Assembly (NCBI GenBank): GCA_051881435.1
Contig: JBJEPW010000004.1
Span: 1 to 64,000 of the forward strand
Reading direction: 5' to 3'
Source: Fimenecus sp051881435
GTDB taxonomy: Bacteria > Bacillota > Clostridia > Oscillospirales > Acutalibacteraceae
Length of the DNA stretch: 64,000 nucleotides
Shown here: positions 1 to 7,100 of the stretch, in pieces
Layout: every line of letters starts with the position of its first letter
Position numbering within the stretch: position 1 is the stretch's first letter
Translations under genes and position numbers: made by a program
The notes under the pieces: model-generated
Told to the model about the DNA's origin: nothing
The model's database searches: none
The model's input: the letters and a program-made list of their open reading frames with translations, nothing else

Positions 1-32
1 TTACTGTTGCACTTCGTATGATAACATGCCCA

Positions 33-52
33 CCTCCCTCGTCAGAGGGAGG
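33..52. repeat. Short GC-rich hairpin repeat
   Basis: CCTCCCTC and GAGGGAGG form a perfect 8-bp stem around a GTCA loop. The same hairpin with the same A-rich right flank recurs at 8373-8392, so this is a copy of a dispersed intergenic repeat. It may also end transcription arriving from the left edge. Confidence 0.7.
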
Positions 53-132
53 AAAAATCCGCCATAGGTTTGCCTGTTTTTTTAGATTTTATTAAGATTA
101 GTTTACATATATTTAATAAAACTCTTTTATTA

Positions 133-161
133 TTGACGCGGGGTGTAATACAATTTATTAT
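133..161 (+). promoter_or_regulatory. Sigma-A type promoter
   Basis: TTGACG (133-138) and TATTAT (156-161) are 17 bp apart. The expected transcription start near 168 leaves a very short leader before the start codon at 184, which argues against an upstream in-frame start at 70. Confidence 0.65.
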
Positions 162-183
162 ATGGCTGTGGGAAGTGATAATT

Positions 184-834
184 ATGACGACGGAAACGAG
201 AAAAAAAGGAAGAATTACATATCAAAAGCTATTTTGGCTTTTTATGGCGGGCAGTCTTTTGGGCGTGGTGCTGGAAGGCTTTTGGTGCCTTATCGGCTAC
301 GGCAAGTGGGAAACTCATGTTGTATCAATGTGGGGTCCGTTCTGCATAATTTACGGCTTTGGCGCGGCGGGATTTTATATAGGCGCCGTGCTTATGGAGA
401 AAAAAAGCGTTTTTCTGCGATTTTTGGTTTTCGCCCTTATCGGCTCGGGCGTTGAATACATCTGCGGCTGGATTCTTGACCGCGGGCTTAATATGGAGGC
501 TTGGAACTACCGCGCGCAGTTTTTGAATATTAACGGCTACATAAGCCTTAAAATGACAATTGTCTGGGGTGCTGTCGGCACACTTTTCGGTATGTCCGTT
601 CCCAAGCTCGATATGTTTTTTGAAAAAATGCAGGGCAAGGCGTGGGATATTGCCTGCGCTGTTCTTTCGGTATTCATGGCGGTAAATCTTTCGTTCACGG
701 CAGTGTGTATTGTACGGTGGTCGCAAAGGCACAGAGGAATCGCCGCTTCGGGTAAAATCATCGAACGCATCGACGAGAGGTACAATGACGAAATGATGGC
801 AAAACGCTTTTGCGAATGGAGATTTCTTAATTAA
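184..834 (+). CDS. CmpB-like putative ABC-transporter type IV membrane protein
   Basis: A 216-residue integral membrane protein with about five hydrophobic segments. The N-terminal stretch with a G-x-W-E-T-H motif followed by W-G-P-F-C-I-I-Y-G-F-G, and the later W-N-Y and I-W-G motifs, match the PF06541 (CmpB) family of short Clostridia membrane proteins. Their transport role is presumed rather than proven. The frame is open from 70, but the ATG at 184 has a GGGAAG ribosome site at 170-175 and a promoter directly upstream, so 184 is preferred. It is monocistronic, followed by a strong hairpin terminator. Substrate and partners are unknown. Confidence 0.75.
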   Translation: MTTETRKKGRITYQKLFWLFMAGSLLGVVLEGFWCLIGYGKWETHVVSMWGPFCIIYGFGAAGFYIGAVLMEKKSVFLRFLVFALIGSGVEYICGWILDRGLNMEAWNYRAQFLNINGYISLKMTIVWGAVGTLFGMSVPKLDMFFEKMQGKAWDIACAVLSVFMAVNLSFTAVCIVRWSQRHRGIAASGKIIERIDERYNDEMMAKRFCEWRFLN

Positions 835-853
835 GTATAATATAAACCGGCAC

Positions 854-892
854 AATGCGGTTTCGGCGGTGTATTTTCGCTGAAACCGCATT
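854..892 (+). terminator. Rho-independent terminator
   Basis: An 11-bp stem (AATGCGGTTTC with GAAACCGCATT) closes the transcription unit of the preceding membrane protein. A short T-rich run follows. Confidence 0.75.
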
Positions 893-932
893 AAATTTTG
901 CATAAATTGTTAATTTTTTGCCAAAAATCCTA

Positions 933-961
933 TTGAAAAAATTTATCAGTAATTGTATAAT
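933..961 (+). promoter_or_regulatory. Promoter of the Fe-S scaffold/GGGtGRT operon
   Basis: TTGAAA (933-938) and a consensus TATAAT (956-961) with a 17-bp spacer. The start codon of the first gene lies about 50 nt after the predicted transcription start. Confidence 0.8.
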
Positions 962-963
962 TA

Positions 964-985
964 CAAGGATAGGAAAAAATCCTTG
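964..985 (+). promoter_or_regulatory. Inverted repeat at the transcription start
   Basis: CAAGGAT (964-970) and ATCCTTG (979-985) form a 7-bp dyad directly at and after the predicted +1. It could be a repressor operator or a 5' hairpin; nothing in the sequence identifies the binding protein. Confidence 0.4.
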
Positions 986-1016
986 AGTGATTAAAAGAAA
1001 GGAGTTTCATTTTATT

Positions 1017-1712
1017 ATGATTAACTATTCACATGAAGTTGAAAAAATGTGCTGTGTTAAGAAAGGCCCTCATCACGGTCCCGCTCCCATTCCCGAAGAA
1101 GGCAAATGGGTAAAGGCTTATGAGATTAAGGATATTTCCGGCTTTTCACACGGTATCGGCTGGTGCGCTCCCCAGCAGGGCACCTGCAAGCTCTCACTTA
1201 ACGTAAAAGACGGTATTGTTGAGGAGGCTCTTGTTGAGACTATCGGTTGCTCCGGTATGACTCACTCCGCCGCTATGGCTGCTGAGGTTCTCCCCGGCAA
1301 AACTCTTCTTGAATGCCTTAACACAGACCTTGTTTGCGACGCTATCAACGTTGCAATGCGTGAGATTTTCCTCCAGTTTGTTTACGGCAGAACTCAGTCC
1401 GCTTTCTCTGAGGACGGTCTTACAGTAGGCGCAGGTCTTGAAGACCTTGGTAAGGGACTTCGTTCACAGGTTGGTACAATGTTCTCAACTAAGGTTAAAG
1501 GCGTTCGTTATATGGAAATGGCTGAGGGCTATGTTACAAGAATGGCTCTTGACAGCGACGATCAGGTTATCGGCTACGAGTTCGTAAAACTCGGCAAGAT
1601 GATGGAAGACATCCGTCACGGCACACCTGCTGATGTTGCTCTTAAAAACAACACAGGCTCATACGGTCGCTTTGCAGACGCTGCAAAGTATATTGACCCC
1701 AGAGAAGAATAA
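1017..1712 (+). CDS. Fe-S cluster assembly scaffold-like protein
   Basis: A 231-residue soluble protein. It resembles the Clostridia proteins annotated as iron-sulfur cluster assembly scaffold proteins that sit next to GGGtGRT genes. Cysteines at about C12, C13, C50, C57 and C78 are candidate cluster or metal ligands; C50 lies in a G-W-C-A-P motif and C78 in an I-G-C-S-G-M motif reminiscent of IscU/NifU loops. The ATG at 1017 follows an AAGGAG site and is preferred over an in-frame ATT at 987. It is 20 nt upstream of the GGGtGRT gene and almost certainly cotranscribed with it. Cluster binding is family inference; the biological role of the pair is not established. Confidence 0.75.
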   Translation: MINYSHEVEKMCCVKKGPHHGPAPIPEEGKWVKAYEIKDISGFSHGIGWCAPQQGTCKLSLNVKDGIVEEALVETIGCSGMTHSAAMAAEVLPGKTLLECLNTDLVCDAINVAMREIFLQFVYGRTQSAFSEDGLTVGAGLEDLGKGLRSQVGTMFSTKVKGVRYMEMAEGYVTRMALDSDDQVIGYEFVKLGKMMEDIRHGTPADVALKNNTGSYGRFADAAKYIDPREE

Positions 1713-1732
1713 GAAAAGGGAGGGCATTTATA

Positions 1733-2740
1733 ATGGCTAATGATGTAAGATTCGAAGGCAAAGAGAGAAGAATGGCCAAAATTGAGAAGTGTCTTGCTGA
1801 GTACGGTATTGCTTCTCTTGAAGACGCAAAGGCTCTTTGCGAATCAAAAGGTATTGATGTTGAAGGCATCGTTAAGGGCGTTCAGCCCATCGCATTTGAC
1901 AACGCTGTTTGGGCTTATACTCTCGGTGTTGCTCTTGCACTTAAATCAGGCGTTAAAACAGCTTCAGAGGCTGCCGCTACAATCGGTAAGGGACTTCAGG
2001 CATTCTGCATTCCCGGTTCCGTTGCAGAGCAGAGAAATGTTGGCCTCGGTCACGGTAACCTTGGCGCAATGCTTCTTAAAGAAGAAACAAAGTGCTTTGC
2101 ATTCCTTGCAGGTCACGAGTCCTTCGCAGCCGCAGAGGGCGCAATCGGTATTGCAAGAACCGCTAACAAGGTTCGTAAAGAACCCCTTCGCGTTATCCTT
2201 AACGGTCTCGGTAAGGACGCCGCTATGATTATTTCAAGAATTAACGGCTTCACATATGTTCAGACTGACTACGATTTCTTCACAGGCGAGCTCAAAGTTG
2301 TTAACGAAACAGCTTATTCCGACGGTGAGAGAGCAAAGGTTAAGTGCTACGGCGCTAACGATGTTCTTGAAGGCGTTGCAATCATGAAGAAAGAGGGCGT
2401 TGATGTTTCCATCACAGGTAACTCAACCAACCCCACACGCTTCCAGCACCTTGTTGCCGGCACATATAAGAAATGGGCTATGGAAAACGGCGTTGACTAC
2501 TTCTCAGTAGCCTCCGGCGGCGGCACAGGCCGTACGCTCCACCCCGACAATGTTGCCGCAGGTCCTGCTTCTTACGGTCTTACAGACTCAATGGGCAGAA
2601 TGCACGGTGACGCACAGTTTGCAGGTTCTTCTTCCGTTCCCGCTCATGTTGAGATGATGGGCTTAATCGGTATGGGCAACAACCCCATGGTTGGTGCGAC
2701 AGTTGCCTGCGCAGTTGCAGTTGAAGAGGCAAGCAAATAA
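1733..2740 (+). CDS. GGGtGRT protein, 3' end used as attachment site
   Basis: A 335-residue soluble protein with the diagnostic G-G-G-T-G-R-T motif at residues 262-268 (PF14057), glycine-rich throughout, with an S-T-N-P motif at about 231-234. Function is unknown; the fixed association with the upstream Fe-S scaffold-like protein suggests a shared redox or cluster-related task. GGGAGGG sits before the ATG. The last 93 nt (2648-2740) are duplicated with eight differences at 8035-8127, on the far side of an integrase-bearing block. The present C terminus (E-E-A-S-K) is therefore probably supplied by the element, and the original ended E-E-A-M-K. Codon use in both tails is coding-like. Confidence 0.85.
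   Translation: MANDVRFEGKERRMAKIEKCLAEYGIASLEDAKALCESKGIDVEGIVKGVQPIAFDNAVWAYTLGVALALKSGVKTASEAAATIGKGLQAFCIPGSVAEQRNVGLGHGNLGAMLLKEETKCFAFLAGHESFAAAEGAIGIARTANKVRKEPLRVILNGLGKDAAMIISRINGFTYVQTDYDFFTGELKVVNETAYSDGERAKVKCYGANDVLEGVAIMKKEGVDVSITGNSTNPTRFQHLVAGTYKKWAMENGVDYFSVASGGGTGRTLHPDNVAAGPASYGLTDSMGRMHGDAQFAGSSSVPAHVEMMGLIGMGNNPMVGATVACAVAVEEASK
2648..2740 (+). repeat. Left attachment site (attL-like) inside the gene 3' end
   Basis: A 93-bp segment matching 8035-8127 with 8 mismatches, six of them synonymous. The identical runs include 2672-2691 and 2711-2730 (20 bp each). Within it CAACC and GGTTG (2680-2693) are inverted around CCAT, a layout like a tyrosine recombinase core site. The exact crossover cannot be read from one sequence. 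Confidence 0.75.
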
Positions 2741-2829
2741 TCCTTGATAAATAAGGAATTTTGAAGTTTTCGAACTTCATTTTGCGATTGTAAAAATCTA
2801 ATCGCATAAAATTAAACAACAAAAAAGTT

Positions 2830-2879
2830 AGACACATCATTTTGGAGTTTTCCATGATGATGTGTCTATATTTTTTATT
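2830..2879 (+). terminator. Terminator between target gene and integrase
   Basis: AGACACATCAT (2830-2840) pairs perfectly with ATGATGTGTCT (2857-2867). The loop holds a further small stem (GGA/TCC), and a T-rich tract follows. It should block read-through from the host operon into the integrase. Confidence 0.7.
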
Positions 2880-2898
2880 AAAATGCGAGGTATTTACA

Positions 2899-3831
2899 AT
2901 GCAAAAATTGAAGATAAAAACAACGAGTTCATTGACTTTTGAAGAAGGTTGCAATAAGTATCTTGAATACTGTCGGCAACGGAATTTAAGACAAGGAACA
3001 ATCAATCATTATAGGCAGAGTTATACTCAATTCTATAAATTCTTTGCTTCTGAAACTCCGATAGAAGAAATCAACCAAGAAGCATATAAACGATATGTTT
3101 TGCATTTGAAAGCAACCCTTAATAACGATGTCAGTATCAATTCATATTTGCGCGATTTTATAACCACAATGCATTTTCTAATGAACGAAGGGTATACCTA
3201 TTTTAAAATGCAATCAATTAAAGTCGATAAAAGCCATATTGAAACCTATACTGAAAACGAACTTCAATTACTGCTTAAAAAGCCTAACATTAAAAAGTGT
3301 AAATTTATGGAATATCAATGTTGGGTAATGACTAATTTTCTGTTTAGTACAGGTGTAAGACAAAGAAGTTTAATGAATATTAAAATCAAAGATGTAGATT
3401 TTGATAATAAAGTTGTTTATGTAAATGTTACAAAAAACCGTAAGCCACTAATTGTCCCTATAAATCAGACGATGACAAACATTCTGGCGGAATATTTGAA
3501 ATATCGGCAACACAAAAGTCAGGAAGATTATTTGTTCTGCAATGTATTTGGACAGCAGTTGGTTAAAAGCACCTGCTATCATATGCTTTACGATTATAAT
3601 AAACGACGGGGTGTAGAAACTACCGGTATTCATAGATATAGACACACCTTTGCGAAACATTGGATTTTAAGTGGTGGAAATGTTGTTTCTTTGTCTCAAC
3701 TTTTAGGACATTCAAGTTTAGAGATTACACAGAATTATATCCATCTTTTAGTTAGTGATGTAGCAAAGGAAGTCAACGAAACGAACGTTCTGGACAAGTT
3801 CTATCGTATAGCACAAATTAAGATAAAATAA
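2899..3831 (+). CDS. Tyrosine recombinase/integrase
   Basis: A 310-residue site-specific recombinase of the phage integrase family. An N-terminal SAM-like core-binding domain spans about residues 10-105 and the catalytic domain about 115-300. Catalytic residues are visible: R154 in T-G-V-R, K179, H245-x-x-R248, H271 in L-G-H-S and nucleophile Y280, nine residues after H271. The ATG at 2899 has GAGG eight bases upstream; an in-frame ATG at 2842 lies inside the terminator hairpin and is rejected. The gene is complete. Its position next to the left gene-tail copy implies it catalysed insertion of the element ending at 8127. It resembles XerC/D-size integrases, but no dif site was seen. Confidence 0.9.
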   Translation: MQKLKIKTTSSLTFEEGCNKYLEYCRQRNLRQGTINHYRQSYTQFYKFFASETPIEEINQEAYKRYVLHLKATLNNDVSINSYLRDFITTMHFLMNEGYTYFKMQSIKVDKSHIETYTENELQLLLKKPNIKKCKFMEYQCWVMTNFLFSTGVRQRSLMNIKIKDVDFDNKVVYVNVTKNRKPLIVPINQTMTNILAEYLKYRQHKSQEDYLFCNVFGQQLVKSTCYHMLYDYNKRRGVETTGIHRYRHTFAKHWILSGGNVVSLSQLLGHSSLEITQNYIHLLVSDVAKEVNETNVLDKFYRIAQIKIK

Positions 3832-3954
3832 TGTTTAACAATGTTTTTTGCGGATAAACTATTATTTGAAATAATATATATAATATGAAATGTCTTTTTT
3901 GACAGTCAAAACTAAAATTCTTTGATACATTTTTATTTATTAATTAAAAAAATA

Positions 3955-4014
3955 TTGATTTTTCGAAATTCGTATGCTAGAATAATAAGGGGAGATTACT
4001 TCGTGAAATACGAA
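3955..4014 (+). promoter_or_regulatory. Promoter of the ATPase pair with a flanking inverted repeat
   Basis: TTGATT (3955-3960) and an extended TGC-TAGAAT (3978-3983) with a 17-bp spacer. TTCGTAT (3969-3975) and ATACGAA (4008-4014) are a perfect 7-bp inverted pair bracketing the -10 box and the start of the leader, so this may be an operator or leader hairpin. Two further palindromes lie upstream at 3861-3875 and 3897-3911. Confidence 0.55.
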
Positions 4015-4038
4015 CAAATAAACACTAGGAGGACTAAA

Positions 4039-5151
4039 ATGGTTGTTTTAAATGTAACTCTAGACAATTTCTATGCTTTTAAGAATTTTAACATGAATCT
4101 GACTTATCCTAAAAAAATTATTGGTTCTTGTATTAAGGAAGAGCATTTACAGAACCGTCCTAATTTTCGCTATAAAAAAGTGAATATTATTATGGGTGCA
4201 AATGCATCTGGAAAAACTTCATTTGGAAAAATATTGATGGATATTTTTAATTTCATTCATAAAAAAGATTACAGCATAATTACTGATGCTATTTGTGACA
4301 AAAATAAGGACGCCTCATTTATCATAGACTTAGCATCTGATGAAAATGTATTATATCGAGTTAAATGTAAAATTAACTCTTGCAAGGATGAAGATTATAC
4401 ACCTGATGACATAAGTGTAGAAATTCGTCAGGAAAGCATTCTTTCTAAAGATAGTTATGAATCTTGTGTCAAAAAAATTGAATCAAAAAAATATGTACCT
4501 GACGTTAACTATATAGATGAATTAGAAAAGATGGGACCACTAGATTGGATTTTTGAATATCCTAGAGATATAGGACGTGTTTTACGTTTCCCTAAAAATG
4601 ATGAAAAGTTTTTATCAGTACTTTCAAACATTTTGAAATCTCTAGATCCAGCAATTTTATCAGTTGAGTTGTCAAGAGATGTGAAAAATTCGTATGTTAT
4701 TCGTTTTAAGGATAAAGCTGTTGTGCTTCAGGATGGGGAACTTTTTAAAACCAATTTGTTATCTAGCGGAACCAAAGCTGGTGTAGAAGTTGCACCTATT
4801 ATTTCTTCACTTTTGCAGGGTAAGTATACTTTTTATTATTGTGATGAAAAATTCACTTATATTCATAGCGATGTTGAAAAGGCAATTCTTTCATTAATGA
4901 TCGACTATATCAAGCCAAATGATCAGTTGTTTTTTACAACACATAATACCGACATTTTAGATATGAATTTACCAAAGCACTCATTTACATTTTTATGCAA
5001 AAAAATGCTTGGCGATGAATGTATAATTTCATGTGTTGAAGCTTCGTCTCTATTAAAAAGAAGTACGGATTCATTAAAAAATGCGGTAGATAATGATCTA
5101 TTCTCATGTGCCCCTTCCGTAGATCTTATTTACGAAATTGCTGAACTTTAA
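4039..5151 (+). CDS. AAA/ABC-like ATPase of a two-gene defence-type module
   Basis: A 370-residue cytoplasmic ATPase of the AAA_15/AAA_21 (SMC/ABC-like) type. Walker A is G53-x4-G-K-T at about 53-60, an ABC-signature-like L-S-S-G-T-K is at 241-246, a Walker B-like F-Y-Y-C-D-E at 265-270, and an H-loop T-T-H-N at about 300-303. The central part (about 75-235) is the family-variable insertion. ATG 4039 has AGGAGG six bases upstream. An in-frame GTG at 4003 also has a good AAGGGGAG site, so a 12-residue longer form is possible. The TOPRIM-like gene follows 15 nt later, giving a two-gene operon. Such pairs (RloA/RloB, AbiL, PARIS) act in phage defence; which one this is cannot be decided by eye. 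Confidence 0.8.
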   Translation: MVVLNVTLDNFYAFKNFNMNLTYPKKIIGSCIKEEHLQNRPNFRYKKVNIIMGANASGKTSFGKILMDIFNFIHKKDYSIITDAICDKNKDASFIIDLASDENVLYRVKCKINSCKDEDYTPDDISVEIRQESILSKDSYESCVKKIESKKYVPDVNYIDELEKMGPLDWIFEYPRDIGRVLRFPKNDEKFLSVLSNILKSLDPAILSVELSRDVKNSYVIRFKDKAVVLQDGELFKTNLLSSGTKAGVEVAPIISSLLQGKYTFYYCDEKFTYIHSDVEKAILSLMIDYIKPNDQLFFTTHNTDILDMNLPKHSFTFLCKKMLGDECIISCVEASSLLKRSTDSLKNAVDNDLFSCAPSVDLIYEIAEL

Positions 5152-5166
5152 TTTGGGGGCAGTGAA

Positions 5167-5670
5167 ATGAGAAACAAATATATTCTTTATTATGTTGAAG
5201 GTGAAGATGAGTGTAAACTTATTGAAGTCTTAAAAAGTCAGTTAGGTGTTATTAAGCCTGGAAAAGTACAAAAGATTAATGTTGTTGAACAAAAAATCAC
5301 ATATGCACGCCTTAGGACTATTAAGCCTAACACGATGGTTGTTATGGTGTTTGATACAGACACAAACAGAGTGGATATCCTAAAAGAAAATTTAAAAATG
5401 TTACAGTCATGCTCTTCAGTTTCTGAAATTGTAACAATACCTCAAGTTCATAATTTAGAGGAGGAATTAGTTCGTAGTTGTAATATAAAAAATATAACAG
5501 AACTATTGAATAGCAAATCTAAAACCGAATTCAAAAATGATTTTATAAGGGTTACTAATGCAGATAAAAAACTAAAGGAACGTGGATTTAATATTGATAT
5601 TTTTTGGAGTAAAGAACCTGAATCTCCATACCACGAAATACCAAACCTATCGAAAAAAATAAAATTATAA
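5167..5670 (+). CDS. Small TOPRIM-like partner of the ATPase
   Basis: A 167-residue protein whose N-terminal pattern fits a TOPRIM fold: V-E-G-E-D-E with acidic E11, then hydrophobic V-V-M-V-F followed by D63-T-D65, then N-L-E-E-E at 96-100. These would be the metal-binding acids of OLD/RloB/AriB-type nucleases or effectors. The frame starts 15 nt after the ATPase stop behind a GGGGG-rich site and is clearly cotranscribed. It is much shorter than the usual AriB or DUF4435 proteins, so it is either a minimal TOPRIM subunit or a new subfamily. A convergent terminator follows. Nuclease activity is inference from motif positions. Confidence 0.6.
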   Translation: MRNKYILYYVEGEDECKLIEVLKSQLGVIKPGKVQKINVVEQKITYARLRTIKPNTMVVMVFDTDTNRVDILKENLKMLQSCSSVSEIVTIPQVHNLEEELVRSCNIKNITELLNSKSKTEFKNDFIRVTNADKKLKERGFNIDIFWSKEPESPYHEIPNLSKKIKL

Positions 5671-5706
5671 AATTTAAAGCAATTACAAAATGAATCTTTA
5701 AATAGC

Positions 5707-5746
5707 AAAAACAGTCTTTCTTCTATATAAGCGGGAAGACTGTTTT
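5707..5746. terminator. Bidirectional terminator
   Basis: AAAACAGTCTT (5707-5717) and AAGACTGTTTT (5736-5746) form a perfect 11-bp stem between convergent genes. A/T-rich arms make it usable from both sides. Confidence 0.75.
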
Positions 5747-5768
5747 GTTGTTAAAGAATTAAACTTAT

Positions 5769-6161
5769 TTAAGCAAATATATTTGTATCAAAGTCGATTA
5801 TAAGTTCGTTGTTTTTGGCATCGAAAATTCTAAGTTTTGGAAAAGGACATTCATACTCACCTTTGAAGAATCCACTTTTCAATGCATTAATTATATAAGA
5901 TATATATTGATAAAGATATAAATCAATACACAAATCTTCACTATCCATGATAGTTATGAAATAAAGAAGTCCGTCCATTTCTAAAAGTAATTTGCTGATT
6001 TCTTTCGGGACGAGAGATTCTTTATGATATGTAGTCAAAACTAAGTAGGTTTTTTTCAAAAGACTTTGCATATCTTCAAGTGAAAACATCTTTAAATCCA
6101 AAACTGCATTTGTCATGTCTTGCCACTTGTTGATTGCACTGTTTATTGTCTCAAGCTTCAT
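5769..6161 (-). CDS. Hypothetical 130-residue protein
   Basis: A largely helical, Leu/Ile-rich soluble protein without signal peptide or clear membrane span, and no motif I recognise. The start has a textbook AAGGAAGGA site seven bases upstream. It lies inside the integrated element, transcribed against the ATPase pair and sharing its terminator. It could be an accessory or immunity-type component or an unrelated passenger. AT-rich composition and codon use match the rest of the element. Confidence 0.6.
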   Translation of the reverse strand: MKLETINSAINKWQDMTNAVLDLKMFSLEDMQSLLKKTYLVLTTYHKESLVPKEISKLLLEMDGLLYFITIMDSEDLCIDLYLYQYISYIINALKSGFFKGEYECPFPKLRIFDAKNNELIIDFDTNIFA

Positions 6162-6199
6162 TTGTTTTCCTTCCTTCAGCTTTTATATTTTTACAAAGC

Positions 6200-6226
6200 G
6201 AACAGCGGCAGAGATTGCCGCTGTTC
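6200..6226 (-). terminator. Hairpin terminator
   Basis: GAACAGCGGCA (6200-6210) and TGCCGCTGTTC (6216-6226) form a perfect 11-bp stem with a GAGAT loop, downstream of the minus-strand Cys-rich gene. Confidence 0.65.
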
Positions 6227-6289
6227 ACTTTGTTATGTATAATTTTTTTAAGCAGACAAATCTATGCATCAGCATGTAATACAATTAAA

Positions 6290-6508
6290 TTATTTTAATG
6301 CTCCCCATTTGGAATAATTGCTGCAGCACCAATCAGCTCTCGGACCGTAAGTAAAGCCACCGACGTGTGGATTGAGATAGCATTTTGCATCCGGTTTAAC
6401 ATTTCCTTCGGTTGTCACTGTGTCTCCAAAAGAGTTAACTGTTCTAGGGCCAGACCAATTAGCGCAAGTGGCGCAACATTTTTGATTTTTATTAACCGAC
6501 CATGCCAT
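6290..6508 (-). CDS. Small Cys-rich protein
   Basis: A 72-residue protein with C-C-A-T-C near residues 11-15 and further cysteines at about 43, 61 and 62, a pattern able to bind zinc or another metal. No signal peptide. A strong GGAGG site precedes the ATG. It belongs to a cluster of small minus-strand genes within the element, followed by a terminator. I do not recognise the family; similar small Cys-rich proteins occur in phage and defence loci. Confidence 0.65.
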   Translation of the reverse strand: MAWSVNKNQKCCATCANWSGPRTVNSFGDTVTTEGNVKPDAKCYLNPHVGGFTYGPRADWCCSNYSKWGALK

Positions 6509-6547
6509 AATAAAATCCTCCTATATTTTTAGCAGCACTTAATTGCT

Positions 6548-6730
6548 TTATTTGATGAGTTTCTCGCAAGAAACAACAGTAAAATACTGTCCTGCATACT
6601 GCTGCTGGAAGTTATACATAGCCTGCTGTCTGCAGTCTGCTTCTACAAAGGCTACACCCATCATGCCGGCTTTCTGTTCTACCGGATAATAAACAATTTT
6701 CCAAGTTTCTTCTGGTCCGTAGAATCCCAT
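6548..6730 (-). CDS. Hypothetical 60-residue protein
   Basis: A short protein rich in aromatic residues and Gln (W-K-I-V-Y-Y near the start, F-Q-Q-Q-Y near 40). An upstream in-frame ATG at 6748 exists, but GGAG lies eight bases before the ATG at 6730, so the shorter form is preferred. It overlaps the 3' half of another minus-strand frame (6612-6911) in a different phase, so only one of the two is likely real in the overlap. Function unknown. Confidence 0.55.
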   Translation of the reverse strand: MGFYGPEETWKIVYYPVEQKAGMMGVAFVEADCRQQAMYNFQQQYAGQYFTVVSCEKLIK

Positions 6731-6911
6731 AATAACATCTCCATTCATTATATTCTGTTGCTAAAAACTCATTAAACTTATCATATGTTGTAATATTAAA
6801 ATGTTCATGGTTGATTTTATAATAAAATAACACTAAGTCGTGGGCTTCAATACTGTTCCGGGATTCGATTTCTTTTGTCAAAATTTCGATGGTTCCTTCG
6901 GGCTTTTTCAT
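6612..6911 (-). CDS. Possible small protein, doubtful 3' half
   Basis: A 99-residue frame whose first about 55 residues look like ordinary protein (charged and helical), with an AAGAAAGAAG-like site upstream. The C-terminal third, rich in Arg, Cys and Ser, is out of phase with the better supported 60-residue gene at 6548-6730 and may be read-through of an overlapping frame. It may be a truncated gene whose original end was lost. Low confidence. Confidence 0.35.
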   Translation of the reverse strand: MKKPEGTIEILTKEIESRNSIEAHDLVLFYYKINHEHFNITTYDKFNEFLATEYNEWRCYYGILRTRRNLENCLLSGRTESRHDGCSLCRSRLQTAGYV

Positions 6912-7033
6912 ATGTACATACTTCTTTCTTGTTAAATTATTTCAAATAACAACAGAGCACAAAATATTGTCATTCAATAATTTAGCTAAAAAACATTTAT
7001 AAAAATGCAAATGTAAAACAAATTGAACGATTC

Positions 7034-7062
7034 TTGACGTAGAACTATAACAATGATACTAT
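7034..7062 (+). promoter_or_regulatory. Extended -10 promoter of the HEPN gene
   Basis: TTGACG (7034-7039), 17-bp spacer, TGA-TACTAT (7054-7062). The predicted start is about 30 nt before the TTG start codon. The HEPN gene therefore has its own promoter rather than depending on the ATPase pair. Confidence 0.65.
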
Positions 7063-7100
7063 TAAATTGTTCACAATTTAAGAATTAGGAGGTGTATTGG

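Noticed and set aside
70..183. N-terminal extension of the first membrane protein
   Set aside because: The region contains the promoter of the gene, and the ATG at 184 has a ribosome site.
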